A stretch of 48,812 nucleotides of DNA from Alphaproteobacteria bacterium UBA2784 (GCA_002352285.1 DEIC01000038.1:1-48812); one strand, 5' to 3'; shown: positions 16,022 to 24,892, counted from the stretch's first letter. Notes: generated by a model not told the origin, from the letters alone. Numbers and translations are program-made.

Positions 16022-17415
16022 GGTTTGCGCCTTTGCTGCACGCGGGCGACGAACGAACCGGCAGGAGCCGGCGGCGCGTTGCGGTGCTTGCGCCATTTGG
16101 CCATGGGGCCGAAGGGCAGATGCCAGAATGGCCGGGCAAGTTTCATGGCAGCGCGGAACAGTCGCGGATGGCGTGCGGCGAACGCGAAGAGCTTGAGCGC
16201 AATCGCGTTGGGCGTCTCTGCTACGCCCTTGCCGAAACCCCGCTCGCGCCAATGGCGCATGATGCGGGTCAGCGGAATTTTCGCTGGGCACACGCTTTCA
16301 CACCGGCCACAGAAGCTGGAAGCACTCGGCAGATGGTGTGTGGCCGCAATGCCGGAAATCGCTGGCTGGAACGCCGCGCCAATCGGTCCGGGATAGGTGA
16401 CGCCATAGGCGTGACCGCCGACGGAAGCATAGACCGGGCAGTGATTGAGACAGGCGGCGCAGCGGATGCAGCGCAAGACTTCGCGGGTTTCGGCTCGCAT
16501 CAGCTGGCTGCGGCCATTATCGACCAGCACGACGTGAAAGGCCTCTGGCCCATCAGCATCGCCAGCCTTGCGCGGGCCGCTGCGCAAACTCGTATAGACT
16601 GTCATGCGCTGGCCCGATGCCGAACGCCCCAGCAGGCGAAGTTGCAGCGCCAGATCATCCATCGCGGGCAGTATTTTCTCGATGCCGGCAATGGCGACAT
16701 GCACGCGCGGATGAGTCATCGACAGATCGGCATTGCCCTCGTTCGTTACAAGACAGACGGTGCCCGTTTCAGCAATGAGCGCATTGGCGCCGGTGATGCC
16801 CAGATCGGCAGCAAGGAACTTCTCGCGCAGCACCTGACGCGCCTCGCGCACCAGTGACTTGCGGTCATCTATGTCACGCTTGGGGTCCAAATGCGTATGC
16901 GCGGCGCGGAACGATTGTGTCACATCGGCGCGGCTGAGGTGGAAGGCTGGCGCAATGATGTGGCTGGGCGGTTCATCGCGGAGCTGGATGATGTATTCGC
17001 CCAGGTCGGTCTCAACCACCTCAAACCCATCGCGGATCAACGGGGCGTTGAGGCCGATTTCCTCCGTCAGCATCGACTTTGATTTGACGATGCGCTTGAC
17101 GCCCGCCTCACGTGCAATGCGGCTGACGATGGCGATTGCCTCGCTGGCCGAGCGCGCCCAATGGACCTGACCGCCATTGGCGATGACGTTTTTCTCGAAT
17201 TGCTCAAGGTAATGGGGCAGATGCGCCAAAGCGCGATCCTTGGCGGCAGCAAGGGCGGTGCGCAGCGACTCCAGCTCCGGCAATTCCTGCATTGCGGCCA
17301 TGCGAAACAGCTGAAAGCCGAGCTTGATGCGCTCGAGCGTCTTCTGCAGCGGCGCATTGGCCAGCGCCTCACGCGTGTTGGCAGGGAATTGGCGCGGGTT
17401 CTTGTGAGCGCTCAC
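16018..17415 (-). CDS. lutB: Lactate utilisation iron-sulfur protein B
   Basis: LutB carries a LUD domain and a ferredoxin-like domain with two 4Fe-4S clusters. In this 465-residue protein the first cluster motif is CIRCAACLNHCP (Cys316, 319, 322, 326) and the second CGRCESVCP (Cys369, 372, 376), with SKSMLTEEIGLN and ITGANALIAETGTVCLVTNEGN in the LUD domain. It starts with GTG at 17415, whose GTGA overlaps the lutA stop, so the two are translationally coupled. It extends to the lutC start in the same way. The electron acceptor is not encoded nearby. Confidence 0.94.
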   Translation of the reverse strand: MSAHKNPRQFPANTREALANAPLQKTLERIKLGFQLFRMAAMQELPELESLRTALAAAKDRALAHLPHYLEQFEKNVIANGGQVHWARSASEAIAIVSRIAREAGVKRIVKSKSMLTEEIGLNAPLIRDGFEVVETDLGEYIIQLRDEPPSHIIAPAFHLSRADVTQSFRAAHTHLDPKRDIDDRKSLVREARQVLREKFLAADLGITGANALIAETGTVCLVTNEGNADLSMTHPRVHVAIAGIEKILPAMDDLALQLRLLGRSASGQRMTVYTSLRSGPRKAGDADGPEAFHVVLVDNGRSQLMRAETREVLRCIRCAACLNHCPVYASVGGHAYGVTYPGPIGAAFQPAISGIAATHHLPSASSFCGRCESVCPAKIPLTRIMRHWRERGFGKGVAETPNAIALKLFAFAARHPRLFRAAMKLARPFWHLPFGPMAKWRKHRNAPPAPAGSFVARVQQRRKP

Positions 17416-18161
17416 GATGTTTGTTCCGGCGGAGCCAGAAGCTCTGCAATGTGGCGGAAGGAGAGGTTGCGGCCCTCGCGTTCTGCGATGCCCCTGAGGT
17501 GGATCAGGCAGCCAAGATCGCACGCCGTGACCGTTGTTGCGCCCGTAGCGGCCAGCGCATCCAGCTTGTCGCGGCCCATGCGCGCCGACACATCGCCATA
17601 CTTGATCGAGAACAGGCCGCCAAAGCCGCAACAGGTTTCGGCAGATGGATTATCGAGCGGTTCGTAGCCTGCATCGCGCAACAGCTTGCGCGGTTCAGCT
17701 GTTGCCGCCATCTGGCGCAGGGCGGAACAGCTGTCATGCATGGCGATCTTGCCGCTGCCACACGGCTTCATCGCTGCGCCTGCCACATTGACCAGAAACG
17801 ATGTCAGCTCAAAACATTTGCGGGCAAAGGCAGCAGCGCGCTCTGCCCATTGCGCGTCGTTGGCGAAGATGGCCGGATATTCGATGCGCAGCTGACCACC
17901 GCACGACCCCGAAGGCACGATCGCGTAGTCAAACGGTTCAAAGATCTCGATGGTGCGGCGGGCAAGCGCCGCTGCACCCTTGCGGTCGCCGCCATTCCAG
18001 TTCGGCTGGCCGCAGCAGGTTTGCTGGGGTGGAACATCCACGGTGAAGCCGCATTGCTCCACAAGCCGCAGGACCGCCTCGCCCGTCTGCGGGCTCAGCG
18101 CATCAATCATGCAGGTGGCCATCAGGCCAACGCGCTTTCCTTGTGCGAGACTCACGATCAT
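17412..18161 (-). CDS. lutA: Lactate utilisation protein A (CCG-domain)
   Basis: LutA is the subunit with two CCG domains of the LutABC L-lactate oxidation complex. The 249-residue protein has two CCG motifs, PPQQTCCGQP and SAETCCGFGGLFSIKYGDVS, each with a second cysteine further along the domain (GSCGGQ and DLGCLIHL). The family fold is intact. It is first in the lutA-lutB-lutC operon and overlaps lutB by 4 bp. A GTG two codons downstream of the chosen ATG is an alternative start. Confidence 0.93.
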   Translation of the reverse strand: MIVSLAQGKRVGLMATCMIDALSPQTGEAVLRLVEQCGFTVDVPPQQTCCGQPNWNGGDRKGAAALARRTIEIFEPFDYAIVPSGSCGGQLRIEYPAIFANDAQWAERAAAFARKCFELTSFLVNVAGAAMKPCGSGKIAMHDSCSALRQMAATAEPRKLLRDAGYEPLDNPSAETCCGFGGLFSIKYGDVSARMGRDKLDALAATGATTVTACDLGCLIHLRGIAEREGRNLSFRHIAELLAPPEQTS

Positions 18162-18220
18162 GCCCCCGGCGCAGGACCGGGATCATGACCTTAAAGACGT
18201 GCGCAAGGCAACGCCGCGCG

Positions 18221-18973
18221 TCAGTCGAAGAGGTTGTCGATGTCGTCTTGCGAGATGGTCGCGGCGGGCGGGGCCGCCTCGGCCATCATCCGGTCCACAT
18301 CATCCTGCCTGACGCCCTTGCCGTCGCGCGACGGCCCGGACATGAGATGGGCATCAGGACGCGTGTCGGCCGGCCCTTTCAGCTCCCGTGATTGGGTGGC
18401 GCCGGGCTCTTCCGGCCACAAACCCATCAGCACCTTCATGCGCTCTTCGAGATAGAGAAGCACGCCAACCACTTTGGCGGTGCGCTGACCGGTAATGTCC
18501 TGGAACGAGCAGGCCATGAAAATCTCGGTTGAAGCATTCTCGATTTCATCGAGAGCTGAAGCCTCACCCTTGCGGGCCTGCGCGGCGGCCGCCTGAATGC
18601 GCTCTGCTGCGCCAAGAATTTCGCCCGTTGCCTTTTCTGTCGCTGTAACGATAGCAGTAAGTTCTTCTGTGGCGAGGGCGATCTGATTGGCGCCGTCATT
18701 CGGCCCAAGCGCAGAGATGTCCTTGCGCGTCTGGGCAATCGCATCTGACATGCCCGTAATTTCGCGGCGCACATGATCCATCTGCAATGCGGCGATGTCG
18801 TTCACCATCTCCTGCTTCAGGCGTGCAAGGGCGGCCAGTACCGCTTCGGTGTCGGCGGCGCGCTGGCGGCGTGCATGCTCGGCAAGAAAGAGCCGGCCAT
18901 TCTCGGCCTGGGAAAGCGCTGCCTCGATGTCATCAAAGACACGCAGGAGCGAGCTCGCGGCGGGCGGGTTCAT
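18221..18973 (-). CDS. cheZ: Protein phosphatase CheZ
   Basis: CheZ speeds dephosphorylation of CheY-P at the flagellar motor. The 250-residue protein is a long helical hairpin. The catalytic region reads MACSFQDITGQRT, in which Asp159 and Gln163 correspond to Asp143 and Gln147 of E. coli CheZ. The last residues, SQDDIDNLFD, form the C-terminal CheY-binding peptide after a variable linker. It begins 3 bp after cheY on the same strand, so the two are one unit. No methyl-accepting or flagellar genes lie in the window. Confidence 0.9.
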   Translation of the reverse strand: MNPPAASSLLRVFDDIEAALSQAENGRLFLAEHARRQRAADTEAVLAALARLKQEMVNDIAALQMDHVRREITGMSDAIAQTRKDISALGPNDGANQIALATEELTAIVTATEKATGEILGAAERIQAAAAQARKGEASALDEIENASTEIFMACSFQDITGQRTAKVVGVLLYLEERMKVLMGLWPEEPGATQSRELKGPADTRPDAHLMSGPSRDGKGVRQDDVDRMMAEAAPPAATISQDDIDNLFD

Positions 18974-18976
18974 GGC

Positions 18977-19351
18977 TCATGCCTTCCGCGTGGCGAGGAC
19001 GGCCTCGATTTTCGACTGGAGCGTCGCCGCGTTGAACGGCTTGACGATATAATTGTCGACGCCCGCCTTCTTGGCCGCGATCACGTTCTCGGTCTTTGAC
19101 TCCGCCGTGACCATGATGAAGGGGGTGCCCTTCAGGCGCTCATCCGCCCGCACCTGCTGCAGAAGCTCGTAGCCCGACATCGGCTCCATGTTCCAGTCGG
19201 ATATGACGAGGCCATAGTCCTTCTGCTTCATGGACGCCAGGGCGTCCTGGCCATGCACGGCTTCTTCCACATCACCGAACCCGATCTGGGCGAGCAGGTT
19301 GCGGATGATGCGGCGCATCGTGGCGTAATCGTCAACGACAAGGACTTTCAT
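18977..19351 (-). CDS. cheY: Chemotaxis response regulator CheY
   Basis: A 124-residue single receiver domain. The acidic pocket (VVDDY), the phosphorylation site VISDWNMEPMSG, and VTAES and IVKPFNAATL (Thr and Lys) are all present. DWNM at the phosphorylated aspartate and the lack of an output domain identify CheY. The ATG at 19351 has GGAGAAGAGG immediately upstream; a longer reading from 19369 begins at TTG inside the ribosome binding site. CheZ follows 3 bp downstream, strengthening the call. Confidence 0.93.
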   Translation of the reverse strand: MKVLVVDDYATMRRIIRNLLAQIGFGDVEEAVHGQDALASMKQKDYGLVISDWNMEPMSGYELLQQVRADERLKGTPFIMVTAESKTENVIAAKKAGVDNYIVKPFNAATLQSKIEAVLATRKA

Positions 19352-19521
19352 GGGCCTCTTCTCCGGCAAGCACAGGGCAACCCGCCTTTCTGCGGGCGTC
19401 GCACACCCTAATGCGCAGGCTTTTTACGAAAAGTTTCCGGGCTGAACGCGCGCGCCTCGGCTTGCGGGAATGGTTAGGATGTGGTTGACGGGCAGGGCGC
19501 AGCTGCGCGCGGGGGCGATTG

Positions 19522-20427
19522 ATGATTGCTATGACGGCCACAGATTGGGGCAGTTCCTCGCTGCGCATCATGGGCGTGGATGCGTCGGGTGCTGTCACGG
19601 GCACAAGAGCAGCCGAAGTCGCTCTCGATCAGGCGCAACGCGAGGGATTTGCCAAAGTGTTCCGCCGCGTGGCCGGCGATTGGGTTGACGCCCCTGCCAT
19701 CATCTGCGGCATGGCTGGATCGCGCGGCGCATGGTTTGAGGCGCCTTATACCATTTGCCCGCTGGCGCTGCCGCCGGATGCGGGGCTGGCGCACGCCTTT
19801 GAGATGTGGCCGGGCAAGCGGGGATTGATGATCGGCGGGGCGATGTGCCGGTTGGCGGATGGATCGCCTGAAATCATGCGTGGCGAGGAAACGCAGCTGG
19901 CCGGGCTCGTTTCGCGCGGTGTGCGCGATGGCGTGGTCTGCCTGCCGGGCACCCATTCAAAATGGGCGCAGCTTCGGGACGGCACTCTGGACCAATTCCG
20001 CACCATGATGACGGGCGATGTGTTCAAGGCCTTGTCGCAGCACACGGTGCTTGCCCGTGCGCTTGAACGGCCCGGCGCGGCGGGCGATGCATTTGATGCA
20101 GGCGTCCGGCAAGGACTGGACGGCCAGGACCTGCTCGCGCGGCTTTTCAGCTATCGCGCGCGCGGCATCGTCGATGGCGTGAGAGGCAGTGAGCTTGCTG
20201 CGGAACTCTCGGGCCATCTGATCGGTCATGAGATTTATCACATGCGCCAGCACTTTGCCTGTGAGACGCTGATGATCGTGGGCGCGAAAGAACTAGCCAT
20301 GCGCTATGAACAGGCAGCGGGGCTTGCGGGGATCAGCGCCCGGCTGTTCGATGGTGGCGACATGGCAGTGGCTGGCATGTTGGCCATGGCGCGGCGTGCA
20401 GGAATGATCGGTGCAGGAGACGCTTAG
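19522..20427 (+). CDS. dgoK: 2-dehydro-3-deoxygalactonokinase
   Basis: DgoK phosphorylates 2-dehydro-3-deoxy-D-galactonate in the De Ley-Doudoroff pathway for galactose or galactonate. The 301-residue protein has TATDWGSSSLR at the N-terminus (phosphate-binding loop), GMAGSRGAW, LPGTHSKW with its conserved His, and MMTGDVFKALSQHTVL, all typical of this family. The ATG at 19522 is preceded by GGGGGCG; a second ATG at 19531 is less well spaced. The next gene, dgoA, starts with GTG directly after its stop. The other pathway enzymes are not in the window. Confidence 0.92.
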   Translation: MIAMTATDWGSSSLRIMGVDASGAVTGTRAAEVALDQAQREGFAKVFRRVAGDWVDAPAIICGMAGSRGAWFEAPYTICPLALPPDAGLAHAFEMWPGKRGLMIGGAMCRLADGSPEIMRGEETQLAGLVSRGVRDGVVCLPGTHSKWAQLRDGTLDQFRTMMTGDVFKALSQHTVLARALERPGAAGDAFDAGVRQGLDGQDLLARLFSYRARGIVDGVRGSELAAELSGHLIGHEIYHMRQHFACETLMIVGAKELAMRYEQAAGLAGISARLFDGGDMAVAGMLAMARRAGMIGAGDA

Positions 20428-21075
20428 GTGAGGCAGCCGCAGGAACACATGTTGTCGGGGCACCTGCCGCTTGTTGCGATTCTGCGCGGGTTGACATCAG
20501 ACAACGCACACGCGGCGGGGGAGGCGTTGATCCGCGCCGGAATCGGCATTATCGAGGTGCCCCTCAACCGCGATGGCGCGCTAGATGCCATCGACGTGCT
20601 GGCACGCGCATTTGGCAGGCAGGCGCTGATTGGCGCTGGCACCGTGCTGGATGTGCCGTCACTGCGCGCGGCTTCGGCAGCGGGGGCGCACCTCATCGTG
20701 TCGCCTAACTTCAATCCGCAAGTGGTCGAGGCAGCAGTCTCGGCCGGGCTTGTCGCCATGCCAGGCGTTATGACGCCGACAGAGGCCTTTGGCGCTATCG
20801 CCTGCGGTGCACGGCACCTGAAAATCTTTCCGGCGGAGGCAAACACGCCTGCGGCTCTGTCTGCGCTGCGGGCAGTTCTTCCGCCCGAGATCGCGCGGCT
20901 ATATCCCGTGGGCGGCATTTCATCCGGCAACATGTCGGCATGGATCAAGGCAGGTGCGGACGGCTTTGGCTTTGGCAGCGCGCTCTTCAAGCCAGAGTGG
21001 ACCACAGAGCAAATCAGCGCGGCTGCTGCGGCACTTGTTGCCGCATTCAAATCTGCGGGCGGAACGCAAGGCTGA
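20428..21075 (+). CDS. dgoA: 2-dehydro-3-deoxy-6-phosphogalactonate aldolase
   Basis: This aldolase cleaves 2-dehydro-3-deoxy-6-phosphogalactonate to pyruvate and glyceraldehyde 3-phosphate. It has the KDPG-aldolase barrel: PLVAILRG (with Arg), IIEVPLNRDGAL (with Glu), GAGTVLD, SPNFNP, the Schiff-base lysine in LKIFPAE, and PVGGISSGNM. The 215-residue length is usual. Pairing with dgoK fixes the galactonate rather than gluconate substrate. The start is GTG at 20428; an ATG at 20449 is an alternative. Its stop overlaps the next start (TGATG). Confidence 0.93.
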   Translation: MRQPQEHMLSGHLPLVAILRGLTSDNAHAAGEALIRAGIGIIEVPLNRDGALDAIDVLARAFGRQALIGAGTVLDVPSLRAASAAGAHLIVSPNFNPQVVEAAVSAGLVAMPGVMTPTEAFGAIACGARHLKIFPAEANTPAALSALRAVLPPEIARLYPVGGISSGNMSAWIKAGADGFGFGSALFKPEWTTEQISAAAAALVAAFKSAGGTQG

Positions 21076-21686
21076 TGCGCCTTCCCATCGACATCGAAAC
21101 CGTCAAAGGCTTTCTTGATCCGGCCGAGGGTGCGGCGCTCTATGAGGCGGCGTTCACGCGCGCGCCCTATGGGGCGTGCCTTGAGATCGGAACGTATTGC
21201 GGCAAGTCCACGGTCTATCTCGGTACAGCCTGCCGGGATGCGGGCGGCGTGCTCTATACGATTGACCATCATCGCGGCTCGGAGGAGATGCAGCCGGGCT
21301 GGGAACATCACGATCCCGAAACGTGGGACGCCAAGGCCGGGTCGATGGAAACGCTGCCGTTCCTGCGTGACACGCTGCGCCGCGCGAAGCTGGAGGAAAG
21401 TGTTGTGCCGATGGTTGGCCGTGCGCGTGTGATTGCGCGGCATTGGACGATCCCGCTTTCATTCCTGTTCATTGATGGCGGGCATACGATGGAAAATGCG
21501 CTCGCCGACTATGAGGGTTATGCCCATCATGTGATGCCGGGCGGGCTTATGGCGATCCACGACGTCTTTCCTGATCCCAGAGATGGGGGTCGGCCGCCTT
21601 ATGAGATTTTCAAACTGGCGCTGGCGAGCGGGCGCTTTGCTGAACTAACCGCGGTGAAGTCGCTGCGCGTGCTCGTGCGGCGCTGA
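21075..21686 (+). CDS. Class I SAM-dependent methyltransferase (TylF/Methyltransf_24-like)
   Basis: A 203-residue methyltransferase with the SAM-binding motif ACLEIGTYCGKSTVYLG (about residues 33-50). It also has YTIDHHRGSEEMQPGW in the position of the acidic loop, LFIDGGHTMENALADYEGYAHHVMPGG, and IHDVFPDP. These match the TylF-like branch, in which metal-binding Asp residues take part in catalysis. The substrate is unknown. It starts in the stop of dgoA (TGATG), so it shares that transcript, but its function may belong with the glycosyltransferase cluster on the opposite strand, whose last gene overlaps its 3' end by 42 bp. Confidence 0.85.
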   Translation: MRLPIDIETVKGFLDPAEGAALYEAAFTRAPYGACLEIGTYCGKSTVYLGTACRDAGGVLYTIDHHRGSEEMQPGWEHHDPETWDAKAGSMETLPFLRDTLRRAKLEESVVPMVGRARVIARHWTIPLSFLFIDGGHTMENALADYEGYAHHVMPGGLMAIHDVFPDPRDGGRPPYEIFKLALASGRFAELTAVKSLRVLVRR

Positions 21687-22745
21687 GGCCAGCACATCCG
21701 TGAAAAGCGAGGAGGCTGGCGTCACGCGCATCAGCGTGTCCGTTGCCAGAAGCACGGCGGCAGCCGTCCACGCCGGGCGCTCCACCGGCCATGGCGCCTC
21801 CAGCGCATATTGATAGCCCATCCAGTAGGCGCCATCGGCGGCGCGCCATTGATGCTGCCAGGAAAGGATTTCCTTTGCCTTGGCGGTCTGGCCCGCGACA
21901 GCCAGCGCCATGGCAAGTTCGCAACCCTCGGCGATCGTCACCCAGGGTTCGCCGCTGACACAGCGCACGCCTTTGCCATCCACCACAAACTCGTGCCAGC
22001 GTTGGGCAAGGCGCGCCCTTGCGGCGTCACCCGTGATCGCGCCGGAGAGCACAGGATAATACCAATCCATCGAGAAGTTGGACTTCGACTCCCATGTGCG
22101 ATCGAAGCGGTGGGGCTTGTGCGCAATGGCTTCGCCGAGGAGCTTGCGCGCTGCAACCCAATCAGGCCGCTTCTTGCCAATGAGCGTTGCAAGCCGGATC
22201 GCGCATTCAATGCTCTTGTAGATCGAGGCGTTGCCGGTCAGCAGCGCGTCATCCTCGGGCGTTACCGGATCGGGCGCGGTCCAGCGCACTTCGCCGTGAT
22301 CGGTCTGCAGCGCCAGCACGAAGTCAATGGCGCGCGCGACCATCGGGAACCAGCGCTCGGCCACGCGTCTGTCGCCCGTCAGCAGATAATGGTGCCAGAT
22401 GCCAACCGCGACATAGGCGATGAAATTCGTGTCGCGCTTTTTGGGCTCGTTGCCCGCGCCCTCGTACTTTCCGGTATCGAGTGAAACCGCGCTGCCATAT
22501 TCCGCCCACCAGGAACCATCCGGCTCCTGCACGCTGGCAAGATAGTCGTAGGCGCGCTCGGCCTCCTTCAGGCGGCCCGCAACCGCAAGGCCCATCGCGG
22601 CCTCGACATGGTTCCACGGATCAAAGACGCCCGCATCGAACCACGGGATCGCACCGTTCGCGCGCTGCAGCTCAAGGATGCGGTTGACCGCGCCGTTGAA
22701 CAGGCCTTCCGGCAGGCTGCCATGCGTCAGGAACAGGTTCTTCAT
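21645..22745 (-). CDS. Helical-barrel protein, prenyltransferase/glycosidase-like fold (366 aa)
   Basis: I recognise the fold, not the function. The sequence has repeated helical units with WW and GGxP-like segments: QEPDGSWWAEYGSAV, DTNFIAYVAVGIWHHYLLTGD, NFSMDWYYPVLSGAI and EGCELAMALAVAG. This suggests an alpha/alpha toroid like those of terpene cyclases, prenyltransferases and glycoside hydrolases. No catalytic motif can be assigned safely. It overlaps the methyltransferase by 4 bp and follows the GT4 gene, so all three act together. A role in trimming or capping a sugar chain is possible but unproven. Confidence 0.75.
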   Translation of the reverse strand: MKNLFLTHGSLPEGLFNGAVNRILELQRANGAIPWFDAGVFDPWNHVEAAMGLAVAGRLKEAERAYDYLASVQEPDGSWWAEYGSAVSLDTGKYEGAGNEPKKRDTNFIAYVAVGIWHHYLLTGDRRVAERWFPMVARAIDFVLALQTDHGEVRWTAPDPVTPEDDALLTGNASIYKSIECAIRLATLIGKKRPDWVAARKLLGEAIAHKPHRFDRTWESKSNFSMDWYYPVLSGAITGDAARARLAQRWHEFVVDGKGVRCVSGEPWVTIAEGCELAMALAVAGQTAKAKEILSWQHQWRAADGAYWMGYQYALEAPWPVERPAWTAAAVLLATDTLMRVTPASSLFTDVLASAPHEHAQRLHRG

Positions 22746-23461
22746 GCGGTGGCAGCCTTGGTGAAGTAGAGGACGACACTTTTGCCCATCAGCGGATCGG
22801 CGATCTTTTCAAGCGCGCGCGTCAGCCATGGGCGCTTGATTATGTCCCAAACAAGGAAGCGATGATAAGCCTTGACGGCGCGGCTTTTTTCACGGCGGTC
22901 CCACAACAGGCATTGCAGCCACCAATAGGGCGAATGCAGCCCATGTTTCCAGTGGCGGCGGCGGAAATTCGCGCCGGTCTTGCGGAATAGCTCTTTCAGT
23001 CTGCCGGTACGGAAGATGCGGATGTGGCCGCCGGGCGTATCGTGATAGCGGCGCTCCAGCTTCCAGCACAGCCATTCGGGCACATACCGCGGCACGCTGA
23101 CGCCCAATTGTCCGCCCGGCTTCAGCACGCGCATGGTTTCGCGCACGGCAGCATCAAGATCGGGAATGTGTTCGAGCACTTCCGAACAGATCACCGCATC
23201 GAATGAGGCATCGGGAAAGGGAAGGCGGGTCGCATCCGCCACTGAAAGGCTGAAGACGCGCGTCGAGCCGGGTTCGACATCGGGATATTGCTCAAAGCCC
23301 TTGCGCGTGCGCACGAGGTCATCAAAGCCAAGATCAACACCCACGGCATGCACATAGGCCTTATAGAACACGGCATGGATGTGCCGGCCCGCGCCACAGC
23401 CAAGGTCGAGGACACGCATACCGTCCTTTACGCCCAGGATGTCGAGGTCAATCGTCTGCAT
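22742..23461 (-). CDS. SAM-dependent methyltransferase (Methyltransf_11)
   Basis: A 239-residue class I methyltransferase. Motif I reads MRVLDLGCGAGRH (about residues 15-27), followed by VGVDLGFDDL, DATRLPFPDASFDAVICSEVLEHI, and an LKPGGQLGVSVPR strand-turn. The C-terminal part has a hydrophobic, basic stretch (YWWLQCLLWDRREKSR) that may contact a membrane or a lipid-linked substrate. It sits between the GT4 and helical-barrel genes, overlapping the latter by ATGA and 6 bp from the former. It may methylate the sugar product of the glycosyltransferase, by analogy to clusters that make methylated glucans; the substrate is not visible here. Confidence 0.85.
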   Translation of the reverse strand: MQTIDLDILGVKDGMRVLDLGCGAGRHIHAVFYKAYVHAVGVDLGFDDLVRTRKGFEQYPDVEPGSTRVFSLSVADATRLPFPDASFDAVICSEVLEHIPDLDAAVRETMRVLKPGGQLGVSVPRYVPEWLCWKLERRYHDTPGGHIRIFRTGRLKELFRKTGANFRRRHWKHGLHSPYWWLQCLLWDRREKSRAVKAYHRFLVWDIIKRPWLTRALEKIADPLMGKSVVLYFTKAATA

Positions 23462-23467
23462 GGTGCG

Positions 23468-24829
23468 TCAGGCTGCCTGCCTTGCAGACTGGCGGGCAAT
23501 CGCCTCACGATAGACGGCAACCACGTTGGCTGCGGCGCGCGACCAGAGGAAGAGATCCTCGATGCGCTTGCGGCCCTTGATGCTGAGCGCCGTGCGGCGG
23601 TCAGGATCATCAAGCAGTGCGCCAATCGCCTGCGCCAGCGCCTCCGGGTTCCTGGCGGGCACGATCACGCCTGCATCGCCCACGACTTCGGGCAGCGAGC
23701 CGCCATCCGTTGCAATGACAGGCACGCCGCAGGCCAATGCTTCACCTGCCGGGAAACCGAAACCCTCATAGACCGACGGCGACACGGCAATCGTTGCCTC
23801 GGCATAGAGGCGGCGCATCTCGTCATTGGAAATGCCGGAGACAAAGCGCACACGGTTGCGCAAGCCCAGTTCGTCGAGAAGTTTTGAGGTTGGGCCTTCG
23901 CGCAATTTGCTGACGACGAGCAATTCAAGGTCCGGGCGCGCGGGCAAAAGCTGCGCATAGGCGCGGATGAGATAGATCAGCCCCTTCAGCGACACGTCCG
24001 CGCTGGCGACCGCCATAATGCGGTTGTTGACGCGCTTGACCTCCGGCATGGGATGGAAGTCATCGGCATTGATGCCGTGATGGACAACGCGCATGCGCTC
24101 TGGCGCGACGCCAAAATCCTTCACCACGTCGCGCTTGGTGCTCTCCGAGACCACGATCACGGGGTCGAGCCTGCGCGCGACCTTTTTCTGCATCGACAGG
24201 AAAGAGTACCAGCGGCGGATCAGGAGCTTCAGCTTGATGCCGTCGGCATGGGCAATCGCGATGCGGCGATCCATGGTGATGGGGTGGTGGATTGTGCCCG
24301 CAACGGGCAGGCCCATGCGCGCGACATCCAGCAGGCCCCAGCAAAGCGTCTGGTTGTCGTGCACCACGTCGTAGTCGCCGATGCGCGTGCGCATATAGGC
24401 GGCCAGGCGTTCGCCAAAGCTTTTAGGTTCGCCAAAACCGCCCGTGATGTGGGTGATGTATTCGCGCAAATTGATGGCGTTGAGGGCGGCGTCCTTGGGA
24501 AATTTCGGCAGGCCGATGATTTCCTTGGGTTTCGCATAGAGATCGAGCGACGGCAGTTTGATAAGGCCGATACGCGGGTCGAGTTCGGGATAGGGCGGGC
24601 CTGAAATGACATCAACCTTGTGCCCCAGGTCGGCCAGCGCGCGGGAGATATAGCGCATATAGATGCCCTGACCGCCGGTATGCGGGTCAGACCGGTAGGA
24701 TGGCATCAGGATGCGCAGCGGCCGGTCGCCAGCCAGGGCGGCCTCGCGGCTGCGGGGCGCAGCCGGGGCGGTAGGCGCGCGGCCAGTGCTGTCGGCGGGC
24801 GCGTCGCGGCTTGTCATCACGCTGGTCAT
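23468..24829 (-). CDS. Glycosyltransferase family 4
   Basis: A 453-residue GT-B glycosyltransferase. The N-terminal domain has the glycine-rich LMPSYRSDPHTGGQGIYMR; the C-terminal domain has VHHGINADDF and SPSVYEGFGFPAGEALACGVPVIATDGGSLPEVVGDAG, with the EX7E motif of GT4. The donor is probably a nucleotide sugar and the acceptor is unknown. The first 30 residues are low-complexity and could be an extension. It leads a three-gene cluster with a methyltransferase and a helical-barrel protein. A glycoconjugate, glycolipid or methylated polysaccharide is the likeliest product. No clear ribosome binding site is visible, so the start is uncertain. Confidence 0.88.
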   Translation of the reverse strand: MTSVMTSRDAPADSTGRAPTAPAAPRSREAALAGDRPLRILMPSYRSDPHTGGQGIYMRYISRALADLGHKVDVISGPPYPELDPRIGLIKLPSLDLYAKPKEIIGLPKFPKDAALNAINLREYITHITGGFGEPKSFGERLAAYMRTRIGDYDVVHDNQTLCWGLLDVARMGLPVAGTIHHPITMDRRIAIAHADGIKLKLLIRRWYSFLSMQKKVARRLDPVIVVSESTKRDVVKDFGVAPERMRVVHHGINADDFHPMPEVKRVNNRIMAVASADVSLKGLIYLIRAYAQLLPARPDLELLVVSKLREGPTSKLLDELGLRNRVRFVSGISNDEMRRLYAEATIAVSPSVYEGFGFPAGEALACGVPVIATDGGSLPEVVGDAGVIVPARNPEALAQAIGALLDDPDRRTALSIKGRKRIEDLFLWSRAAANVVAVYREAIARQSARQAA

Positions 24830-24892
24830 TATGGGTCCGTCTGCCGGGCCCGGATCGGGCAGGTTGGGGGGAGGCGCGAACCTGACAAACTA

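Noticed and set aside
15511..16857. A 448-codon plus-strand frame over lutC and lutB
   Set aside because: Antisense to the lut operon, whose proteins have complete iron-sulfur motifs; the translation is Arg/Ala-rich with no recognisable fold.
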